Below, one piece after another: positions 12,801 to 24,800 of a stretch of DNA of 64,000 nucleotides; the first letter of the stretch is position 1; every line of letters starts with the position of its first letter. The notes beneath the pieces are model-generated. The model saw only the letters and a program-made list of their open reading frames with translations. It did not search any database and was not told the DNA's origin. This DNA is from Phoronis australis (lineage: Eukaryota > Phoronida > Phoronidae): contig NMRA01000064.1 in assembly GCA_002633005.1 (NCBI GenBank), positions 605,895-669,894 on the forward strand. Reading direction: 5' to 3'. A program made the translations under genes and the position numbers.

Positions 12801-15800
12801 AGACATAACGGACAAACAAGTTAAAGTAGTTAATATATTTTGAGATGACATGTCTCATCATCAGGCAATAGGTGAAATGAACATGTAGGAAGTGAAATTA
12901 ACAGTGAAATAAATGGTTACAGCGGGTTGAGGGACATACAAGCAGAGAGTGTGAATGTATCACATGGTAGGAAGCCCGGCCACTAGCCTAACAGAACAGG
13001 GCCAAGGTGTGGTACACACCTGTGAGCTGCTCATTCAGCAAAGCTTTTTTTGACTGATCAATAGGGACTCCAAAATGTTTTACCAAAATGTGGCATTTTC
13101 AACATACCTAATAATGGTATTGTCTCCTTTTTCTTGCTTAGTTGTTGCGTATATTAATAAATGATTAATATATAATTACAGCTGTATGAACAAATCAAAC
13201 ATCGTGAGAAGGAGAGGATTAATATGGGCTCCCAAGAAACTCTGGCCATGGTGGACATGACGCAGTCTACTGGTAACAAGGCCATTGTAGAGTTCACTGC
13301 CACTGCATGTGCTGTGCTGGAGAATGAGAAGAGAGTGCGTCTTGGGATACGGCGTTACGGTCGTCTAGACAACCAAGTGATGGCCAAGTATGTAGGGATG
13401 AAAAACTGATGGAAATACTCCTATTGTGGGACAGATACTGGATGAATGATTCGCCCGAGGGGGTCAATGTTCACTCTTGTTTTCATTATGAGCGTACAAT
13501 ATGTAATCTTTAGTGTGGGATGGGTTTGAGCCTTTTTCTGCTATTGTACGTTTTTAATGTCTTAAAAATGACCATTTGAAAAGAAAAGATCCGTCGGTTT
13601 ATTTATGGCTTTTTCTCATTAAAATGCTTGGAAAATAGTTTCAGAGAAATTCCTTTATTTTGCCACATCATTGTACAGGTGCTGCGTGGAAAATTGGCCA
13701 AGTTGTCTTGTTAAGGAAGAAGGTTTGAGAAAGTTTTATATGAGGGTGAAAATGGTAATTTTGATTTTTTTTCTGTAATTATAGGTTAATTATAGAAGTC
13801 ACATTTTGGAGGAAATGAAAGTTGTGAATGATGCTGAAATGTTGTCTTCTAGCGGTCAACATGGCATCTACATTGCTACTCTATTCTTATTGGCTGGATT
13901 GTAGAGTAGTCACTGCTTCCTGAACACCACCCACTATCTAATGGTTAATTGTCTATCGCATGTCATGTTTCAGTTGGGTGTTTCTCAATTGTTGGCTCTG
14001 ATGCTAATTTCTGGAAATCAATATACCAGACAGGATGAATTGGCTACCTTTTATATTCACTGGATTTTTAGATAACAAGCAATCATTAGAGTAACTTTCA
14101 ATTCTGGTTTGACATGATTAGAATAGTTGGTACTTGTTTGTGTTCACTTGCATTCAAATGTATCCATTGGATTGGTTTGATTCGTGCATGACATCAAATG
14201 CTTTGTTCAAAAACGGGAATAATGCGTGACAATTGTTGTTATCCAATGGGGGTGTAGGCCATTACCATCCCCGAGAAGTAGATAAGACAATTAAATACCA
14301 TTAACTGAGTAGCAGACGTAAGGTCGTGAGGTTATTGATGGGTGAACATCAAAGCTATTTGAAGCATTTGTCATAAACGATCAATAAAAGTTGTCACTCA
14401 TCAGTTAATTTTTGTAATGACTTTTGGTAACTGCAATCATCTTGATTCTAAAAATTACGCATTTCTTTTGTTGGACTTTCGGAAGTTTTGAGTTTGATGT
14501 GCAATTTCTTGAGAGACTTGTTTGTACAAGTTTAAGAATGCTTGACATAACTACACTGTATCCATTTCCCACCAGAGTCATATTTTATGCCCCCTTTTAA
14601 CTTGTGCCATAATTTCAAGATAATCATTTCACTGCAAAGAAAAGTCATTTTGGTAAGCTGAAAACTTACCAATACTTTGTTTTGATCTCAGAAGAAAGTC
14701 ATATCTGTAAAGCAGATTTATGACCAAAAGGATCCCAAGTCTTGTCAATGGGTCCCATTGCCAATTAGTAAACTGTTTTTGTATGAGTTGAGTTAATAAA
14801 ATGCGAGTTGATTTTTTGTGGATCTAAGCCAACAAATATTATTTGTTTAGGGTTGAAACTGTAGAGGGCACTGCAGAGCCAGAGAAGGATTACATACCGC
14901 TCAAAATGACGATCGTGTTTGAGCCAAACGAGAACTACAAGTACGTGGACGTTGAGATCATTGACGACAATGAGTGGGAGCCGGACGAACAGTTCTTTGT
15001 TAAACTATCTCTGGACCCTGTGGATGATGCCATTCTGGGCAAGAAGTCTATCAACACCGTGACGATAATCAATGATGATGGTAAAGAAACAATTACTTCA
15101 CATCCTACTCAACACTTGAGTGTCTTAGATGTAAAATGTTGTATAAATTTGTATGGTTTACTAGTGATTAAACACAGTTACATTGTGGGCTCTTGATAGA
15201 CATCAAAACTTAGCATAGATTATCGAGCTCGGGTGAAGCAAAGAAGTACACCGTATATTAGTTAAAAAAATAATTGGAGGTGGTCTGGAATACATTGTAC
15301 CAGACGTGAGCAGACCCTGCATGTGGGCCCTTTGCACTGATCACCTGGGACCATTTTTTGCTTTATTATTGTATAGTTAAAACCGAGCTGAGGAGCGAGA
15401 GACCCTTTGCTAGGGTCTAACAGTGTGCCCCAGCGGGACTCTGGCAAACCCACGACTTTGAGTAAAGGACATTTGTCTTACTAAGTGACACTACTTCCGC
15501 AAAGTATATAGTTACTGATCTGTATTAGTTGCCGTAGTGTTTGGTAAGTGGCAAGTTACACAAATATCTTGTCTTTTATGAAGTCCAAATTTAAATTTGA
15601 ATGTGTTGTCGATTTAATTTTCTGTAAGGATAGATCATTGGTGTGTATTGACCCGTTTAGTATTTTAAGTCTTCTCTGACCAAATGTTTTATTGTCATTG
15701 TGTGTTGCAGAACCGGGATCATTTGAATTTGCTAAACCTAGCTTGCTGTTTAAAGAGAGTGCAGGCAAGGCACTGATTCCGATACAGAGGAGCAACGGTG

Positions 15801-18800
15801 CTGATGGCCGTATATCTGTATCTTGGAAAACAGAAGACATGACTGCCATTAATGGCAAGGACTATGTCGGTGGTGAGGGGACGATTACATTTGAGCATGG
15901 CGAGACGACAAAAATGATTGAAATTGTCATCATCGATGATCAGGTATGTTTGGCGTCGGGTGAGGATTTTGGGTGGGGATGCCAGCGGGTTTCAGGTGGA
16001 GATGTCAGGTGGAGATGTCAGGAGGTGGTGTTAAGTGGAGATTCAGGTGGGGATATCAGGTAGAGATGTCAGTTGGGAGTGTCGGGTGGAGATGTCAGGT
16101 GGGGATTTCAGTTGGAATTGTCAAGTGTGGATGTCAGGTGGAGATGTCAGATGGGGATGTCAGGAGAGGGGTGTCAGGTGGGAATGTCAAGTGGTGTTGT
16201 CCGGTGGGGATGTCACATGAGGGTGTTACATCATTGAAATTCAGATGGTTCTAATAAAACTGAATGTCTGCTGGTGCACAGCGGTGATAACATGATTGTG
16301 TTCTTCAAACAGGCTGCGTGGTCGCTTTGACCGTGTTCTTCAAACAGAGGCTGCGTGGATGCTTTCCTCGTAGTTTTTTTTGCGTAACATGCATGCTAAG
16401 CATTGATTTTTAACTAACATAGAACTTAGCGTTATAACAGTGTGCATGTGTGGGTTCTCTGATGGATGTACTGTGCTCTCATTTTGTTGGTGTCTTTATT
16501 TATGGTGATTCTCTCAAGACATTCACAACGAGGTTTGCACATGAGTTACTCATTTTACTGTGATTTACAAGGGGAGACCATTGCAATAAGCAGTAGATAT
16601 GTTTGACTATGAGCAAGTCAATTTCGCACAGTGGCTTGTTCAAAAATATTCCAATGACCCATTTAATATGACGTGTTCATGTTTCAGACATTTGACACTA
16701 GGATTGAGCATCACTTCCCAGTACTGTTACTGCACATATACCAAAATGAAAAATTAAGATATAGTTTCGAAGTGAAAAGTATTCTGCACCTGAATCCATA
16801 CCTTTAAAACTGAAATAGTGCCTAATTAAATATTTTTATGTGCTTTATTTTCTCTTGAAACTAAACCAGCGTAAAATCGAACTCATATTCGCCAAGTGGT
16901 GCCATAATTTCTGTTTACGTTGTGATCACTGCTTTTTTCTGAAGGTCAACAAGTGTGCAGTAGGCTGTTGCAGACTTGCTTTTGAAAACAAAATCTTTAA
17001 TGATGTAAGGTTTTAAAAATACAAAAGAAGTTGGGAATATCCGTCTTATATTCATATTATTGTGACTGGAATATAATAATCATATGGTGGCCATGTTTAA
17101 TAACTACCGAAAATGTGACGAAAATATGACTTGTGAGTTTTACACGTGAACTGCTGCTAACCAAGCTCACTAAAAAAATGTCGGCAGCGAGACTATCAAA
17201 AGTTTGGGCTCATTTGCCATTTAAATTAAAAAGATGACTTTTGTGTTTTTTGTACTGGCACTTAAGGTTTTGAGGTCAAAACTGATGGACATTCAAATCG
17301 TAAAATTAACACCCCTTCGGTACGCTGTAATAAATCATATAGTTAAAGCCCCGGGCAGGGGGGGGGCACTTACACAGGGGAGGTAATGCCAGGTATACGC
17401 AGGACATGATGCTCACTGCAAATGGGTGAAGGATTTTTCACAACCAGGTACTTTAAGTTTTTAGATTAGATTTCTTACAAAGGGGTTTGATTTTTGGGTT
17501 GGCACTATACTCAAGTGTCCATTTTTGCAATCTTACAAATAAGCATTCTGTAGGGTTTAAACCACTGGGTATAATAATGGGGGGAAATATCGACAGAAGA
17601 ACGTTTTTTTTGTAGAAGCTCTATCAAATGGAGCCCTTTTAATAATATTTACTCTCTAAAAGCCTACTAGTAGGTTTCAACTCAACAGGTGGCCCTGTAC
17701 GTGTGCTGTATTAGCTTGTTCGAGCCACAGGATGCTCACCCCTCTGTACAGTCAGACATTAATTGTTCTATCGCCAGGATTTTGAGTGATAGCTTAACTG
17801 ACCAATCAACGCAGCATTCTTGACACACCTTTATTTCCAAGCCGCCACTTTACCCAACAAAGAACACGTTATCGGGTAAAACTTATTGTTTGTTTGTTGA
17901 CTTTCCACAAGGGTGCGGAGTTTGCAATAGGTCAATTACAAGAATACCTGACCGTACATGTTGTCTTTTTAAGAAAGTCCCTCCCCCATTAAGACTTGAT
18001 GTTTAAGTTGAAGATATCACATGCTCATGTATTACTGCTGTTGCTCATTGTTTGATCACTGAGTTCTTAAACACTCGCTTTGTATTTTGCACTTTCTCTC
18101 AGAAAAAGAAAGGCGGAAAGGTAACGCTCCACTTTACCATTGGTGTCAATGGCACCCTTCTTGGTGTTCATGTTTTGGTGTAGATGTGAGCCTTGCCCAT
18201 CTTTTTAGGGGATAACCTTGCGACAGATTTACACATTTCTAAAAAGCACTCCTTTGAGCACCACAATTTTTCTGATACTTACAACGTGCATGAGCTCTTC
18301 AAGGGTAAGTGCTGAGGTTGCTAGCTCAAAGGTTTGCACTTTACAAGCCGTTACGACCAGTCTTAATACTAAACTCTCTTGTAAAACCCTTCCTCCCAGT
18401 GAGAAGGGATTTTTTGTGGAAATTACATTGCATGCTGTCTTTCAACATATGAATTCTCTTGATGATGACATCAGCATAACAGGTATGATAAATATTCTGT
18501 CAGTTTGTGTGAAACATGGTGCAAAATTGAAAAAAATGCATGCTTACAGTGAGAGTTTTTCTCAAAAACGTTAAAAAATGCATTGCATTATAAGGGTGAC
18601 TGAGTTTTATTCCTGGTTACAGAACCTTTTGAGAATGTGTTACCACAGCATAACATCTAATGCTTTGTGTGGTTTCATTTTGTAGTATGATTCTAAATGA
18701 AAATTCCAACATTGAAAAGAGTTTCGCTCCCAAGTGAAGTAAAATGTGGGACCCACTTTGACATACTCTTAGTGTAATGGCCGTGAAGCAAACCACAACT

Positions 18801-21800
18801 CTTTTCACATTGGATGCAAGTTTCATCCACGTAGAAGTTTTAGTCTCCAGGGTTCAGTTAATTCCGAATGTACATGTTACTGCTTTTGTTGCTTCTCTGT
18901 TTTGTGCATGTAAATGAGACGGACCTATATGTTGGGTAAATGGTAAAACTGTTGTTGGTTGGCTGCTGGTTATGGTTGTATAAGCCTCAGTGCTCCACCC
19001 TGCATGCCATGGTCTCAGTCAAGGCTTTTAATTGCCCGCTTTAACAGTAAGCATTTCCTAACTGGGTGGAACCAGCTGTGTAGATTTTATAAATGAGGAT
19101 ACGAAAGCCGAGTTATCAAGGTAAAGTAGAATAGGAGGAGTCTGCCATGATCACAGCACTGTCATGTCCCCCTTTTCTGTCTTCAGCAACTTTACATCGT
19201 CTATCTTTTTGTGCTCATGTAGATTTCCATGCTCCAATTTAGATGTCTCTGTGGTGCATAATTTATGTTGTTGCTGATTAAGGTTTGCACGCACTGTTGT
19301 GTCGTATAAACACTTACTGACATTTATCACACAATATGCGATTTATTCTCAGAGCCTGTTTAACATGCTCTGTTCAGCAAACGTGTAGTTGAGATTTTAG
19401 AGGGTTGCACTTATTACCAGTCTAGGGTTTGTTTATAATCTCAGTTTTGCATAACTTTCGTCACTGATTTGTGTGTCCAAAAATTTATGTTTTTGTTTTG
19501 ACTTAATTTCACTGTAACAATGTGCGGAATATTTTGGTTGAGGAGGTGGCCAGTGCACTTTCACAGACTCGTTATAGGTTGGCTCACCTCCTTCACCTCA
19601 AACACAGTGCTGGTTCAAACAGGTGATGTATCATGTATGTGTTGGTGTGTTATTGGTCATGTGTTGCCGTCATCTTTACAGGATACTGAGAAAGACGAGT
19701 GTTTCAAGATTGAACTCTGTGACCCCACAGGTGGCGCTCAGCTCGGACGAATAAAAAAGAGCATCATCACAATTGTGAATGATGATGGTGAGAGTAATTT
19801 ATTGAGTGAACCGGGGACATTGCAGATATGTCTATAGAAAGAATTGCACGCTTTGAAAACGGCGTAAATTCCGTCGCCTTGGTCCAGTTAATTTTCATAC
19901 AGTTATCTCTATTTAATTTTGCTCTTTGCATCAACATTACTATGGTGAGGTTACAATTTCCACAAAAAAATAATCTAGAATGAGTGGTCACAATTCGCTG
20001 GTCCCACTGGATTTTCAGTTGTTGAAAAAATCCAACTGCGTGCAGACTGTGCAGATTGGATTCATCTTAAATGTCATTCTATTGAATTGTGTAACTATGT
20101 AACATGGAACTGATAGTCATAGTTTGTTGCATTTAGTGATGCTGGAAATTACCACTGTTTGGTATCACAGTTATGACTGAGTATAGATTGTAGAGAGAAA
20201 TAATTCATTGGTACTGTAAAAGACAAAAGTAATCGGACAAAGTACTGTTTTCCTGTCATGACGGCTAATTTAGTTAACAGAAGAATTATGGATAATAACT
20301 ATTATTGGAGTCATATTCTAATTACAAAATGGCGTAGAAACCTTGGTAACTTTCCCCTTATTTTCGCTTCATTTTCGGTCATGGGGGAACACTACTTTGA
20401 GAATGAATTTGGCTTCCGCCCAGCTGTCACATTGGGGTATTCGAGGTCACTTTCTCTGAATACTCTTGTCTTGTAGTTTAAATCCAGGAGCGCAAGGGCA
20501 CTGGGTCCATTTTCATCTTTTTGTCAAATTAGCACACAATGTTATCACTAAGGGGAAAAGTTGCCTGAATATTTCTATTTTGTCATTGATAATAGTCAGA
20601 TATAACCTGCCTCCATTTTGAGAACATTTTTGTCCCCTGAATAACGGTCATCAAATTGGTTCTCCAAGTGTGGCCATGTTTTATCTGGCTATTGCCTTGT
20701 CATTGGTGTTGATGGAAATAAGCGCGGGTATTTGCGAATATGGTTGAGAGAGTAAAACATTTTGATTCTCCCACCAGAGTTCAATGGTATGGTTTCGCGT
20801 CTTGTGAACTTGACAAACATGAACGTAGATGCACTGAGAGTCGGCACTGCCACCTGGCAGGACCAGTTCCGCAATGCCATGAATGTCAACGGTGGTGATG
20901 TGGACACAGCGACATCTCTTGACTATTTGCTGCATTTTCTCACGTTTGGTTTCAAGGTACGTCTATTTAGTATTGATCCATTTTTGGTGAATAGTGATTA
21001 TGGTTAACATACTCCAATTTTTGGAAGTTTAATTGCCAAATTTCACGTTTCTCTTTTTTCAAAGGTGGGACTTATTGATGAGGGTTTTATTGTCCTATCT
21101 GTTTAGTTTTTATGCACCCATATGTATTTATGTGTAGGTGCACTATAAGGTCATCCCCGTCCGTCTATTGTCTGACATCCACTGCTGTATCTTAAAAACC
21201 CCTCGATGGAATTCTGCAGACATGGATGAGACAATGTCAGTGAATTTCCAGATGGATCCAACTACCGGTGTGCCCCCTAGTGGCAATTTTATTTTTTGTT
21301 TGCCTCTGTATCTTCGGAGTTCTTTGATGGATTTTCATAAAATTTTGTTTCTATTAAAGAGGTGATGACACCTTCCCATTTTCAGATATATTTGACGTAT
21401 TGTTCGCCACCTCGTGGCCTTATTGTTTTCGAGTCTGGTTTTTGGTATTCATCTCTAACCAACAAACCACTCTAAGGATCATTATGAAAAAATTGGGATC
21501 ATATGTGTTTTTACTGGAAAAAGCACAGCTGACAATGATTTACAGACAGTTCCAACGCCTGTGGTACCCCCTAGTGGGAGTTTTTTCCTGGTCCACGGTT
21601 GTATTTCCTAATCTTCTTACAGGATTTTTGTTAAATTTGACTGGTGTATTTCTAGGAGTGTGACAATGGATGACGAAAACTTCTGGACAGATTCGATTAC
21701 TGTTGTGGCAATTTCTCGTTTTTACGTTTTATTCTTTGATGGATTTTCATAAAACATGTCAAGTAAATTCTATCAAAAAGACGATAACATCTTTTCCAAT

Positions 21801-24800
21801 TTTGATGGATTTGTCATATATACTACCTAATGGCCTCGTTTGTTATTTTTAAGTCTGGTTTTTGGCCTCTGCCTCTCTATCAATTGACCAAATCACTCTA
21901 AGGATCATTATAAAAATTGGCCTAGCAGGACTACTGTGACACCCTCTGGTGGCAATTTCATTTTTTGCCAGTAGCTCATTACAAGTTCCTTGATGGATCA
22001 TAATGAAATTTGGCATGCATATCTGTTGAAGAGATGGATTTGTCTTACGTTGTCCCTCCTAGTGGCCTATCTATTGTTTTGTGTCCTTTGTCGTCTGCCT
22101 CCCTATCCTCCATGATGAAAGGGAGTGGTTGTGTTCCTATTGAGAAGAGCTTCGCTCCCCCCCAGTTGCTGTTATTAAGATTACCACCATTGCTCCTTTT
22201 AACGGGAATGTTTGAAATAATGATCCAGCTCTTATATCTGTGCTGTATGTGATGCACATGGTGGGTGCATATCAACTTTCTGCGTTGCTCTTATTGATGT
22301 TTATTTTTGTCGTGGAAAAGTTGAGGAAATGTTCACTCTTCCATTGTGATGATAACGAGGCATGTAATTTGTGTAAGTTATTTGAGATTATCTCCTACCA
22401 TCATTGCTTAAGTGTTGTTCACCAATTGTAAAGTTGATTTGCAAAACCTCAATAACACAGGGCTTGGAATGACCAATGACAAAAAACGCGGAAACTTTTA
22501 CGGCCCAAAACATGCGCGCTACCCGGCCTTGAAATAGCCGATGTGAACCTTTCGCCGACAAAATTCGGTAGGACTGAAAAAAAAACAAAAAAACATTACC
22601 ACCATCAGTAGCGTGCGTCTGCGTCTTTTTATCTCGTCCATCCACTCCTCCACTCCCATTCGCACACATTTTTGGCTGCAGAGCCGCAGTATTTGTCACC
22701 GCGGTTTACAATCACACGAGACGCCATTGAAAATCCCACCACGCTATACCAGATGCAATGTTGACAATTTACGTTCCTCCGAAACATAAAGAGCAACTTC
22801 CGCTTTTCGAGGTGAACGTCTTCGGCAACGCCGCGGTAAGAAAGGAATTTGCCGCGGAAATTTTATATCATATCCGATTTTTTTTACACGGAAATATAAT
22901 AAAATACGCGGAAAGAACATTTGAAAAAAGCGGAAATCCGCGTTTCCGCGGAAAATTCCAAGCCCTGATAACAACATCAGTCACTAACATCTAAGTTAAA
23001 GTAACGTTTCATCATTCTTGTCAGACACTGAAAGATGAAATATTATCGTATTAACAAGCACAATGATAATGTTAGAATTACATTCATACTTGTTCAACTG
23101 TAATAATGGTTTTGAGTTCCTTAAAATGGTATTTTTCAGGTTGAAGTTTGTTCGTCCAAAATCCTTTTTACTTTTGCCTCATACAAGCTGTACTTCCTCA
23201 TGCATGGTTGTCAAACAAGGAGCGTCTATTTTTGTTATTCCATATGAAGTGCAAGTCCCATTAACTTGACTTTACCTTTGCCCCTTTTCTGTCTCGTTAC
23301 AGGTGATCTTTGCCTGTGTCCCTCCAGCCACCATCTTTGGCGGTTGGTTGGCTTTCTTCTTCGCCCTGGGTATGATCACCATCTTGACTGTTCTAATCAG
23401 CGATCTGNTTCCGCTTTTCGAGGTGAACGTCTTCGGCAACGCCGCGGTAAGAAAGGAATTTGCCGCGGAAATTTTATCATATCCGATTTTTTTTACGCGG
23501 AAATATAATAAAATACGCGGAAAGAACATTTGAAAAAAGCGGAAATCCGCGTTTCCGCGGAAAATTCCAAGCCCTGATAACAACATCAGTCACTAACATC
23601 TTAGTTAAAGTAACGTTTCATCATTCTTGTCAGACACTGAAAGATGGAATATTATCGTATTAACAAGCACAATGATAATGTTAGAATTACATTCATACTT
23701 GTTCAACTGTAATAATGGTTTTGAGTTCCTTAAAATGGTATTTTTCAGGTTGAAGTTTGTTCGTCCAAAATCCTTTTTACTTTTGCCTCATACAAGCTGT
23801 ACTTCCTCATGCATGGTTGTCAAACAAGGAGCGTCTATTTTTGTTATTCCATATGAAGTGCAAGTCCCATTAACTTGACTTTACCTTTGCCCCTTTTCTG
23901 TCTCGTTACAGGTGATCTTTGCCTGTGTCCCTCCAGCCACCATCTTTGGCGGTTGGTTGGCTTTCTTCTTCGCCCTGGGTATGATCACCATCTTGACTGT
24001 TCTAATCAGCGATCTGGCCAGTAACTTTGGATGTCTCATCACGTGCCCTCCCATGATCACCGCCATCACGTTTGTTGCCCTCGGCACCAGTCTACCTGAC
24101 CTCTTTGCCAGGTACGTTTGTCTAGTTGCTATTTGTACCCAAACTAGTCAAAATGCGTATTGATATAATTGTAGTCCTTGCTGTGTTTCCTCCACTCAAT
24201 AACAGCCATTAATTTGGTTGTCAAAGTCTAGAACCCCATGGATATGTGACTACTGCCGGTGTAAACACACTTCTCGTAGCTAAAGTGATAGTACCTTAAA
24301 GTGTGATAGTAGGACAAGTTTTTGGGAAACGTGTTTAATGCCACCTTAAAAAAGGAATAGCCAAATGAATTTGAACTGTTTCCATTACACCTCTACTGTA
24401 TTACCTCTTTTACTATGTGGACTATGTTGCCAAAATATTTGCCACTAATATGCTGTTGGAAAGTGAATTCCCAATCTCCTCGACTTCTCCAGTTTGTGCA
24501 TCTGCCTGTGTGATGGTCGCGTCAACGTCTCTTGCTTCAACAAGAGACATCTCAGTCTCTCTTCTTACATTTCTAAGTGACTAGACCACAAAAACTTGAT
24601 ATCCATGATATTTACCATTTTTGTACTTTATATATCAAGCCTTCCACAAATAAGTTATTTTGCAATATGCTCAATTTTACTACTCTAACTGTTGAACACC
24701 ATTTCAACAAACCCAGTGTATAAGTTTGGCTCCTTAACAGCGTTCTATTCCACAAATCCCTGAGATTTGTGCAAGTCAAGTTGATTTTTGCAACAAAACA

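Larger units (their letters stand above)
3858..13181. other. Large NCX intron (9.3 kb), no gene seen
   Basis: Between two well supported phase-0 exons. The open frames do not resemble known proteins. Contents I can name: a MITE-related segment near 8070-8480, a local duplication at 8928-9046, Penelope-like motifs near 9400-9440 and 12830-12870, and a pair of roughly 180-bp direct repeats at 11225 and 11716. Confidence 0.6.

Noticed and set aside
15973-16254. Gly/Trp/Met-rich repetitive protein
   Set aside because: It is a translation of the 13-bp minisatellite in an intron.
23303-24111. Mutually exclusive duplicate exons in NCX
   Set aside because: The first copy is truncated at an N and lacks a donor, and the duplication extends over the intron with allele-like differences. 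Assembly error explains it better.
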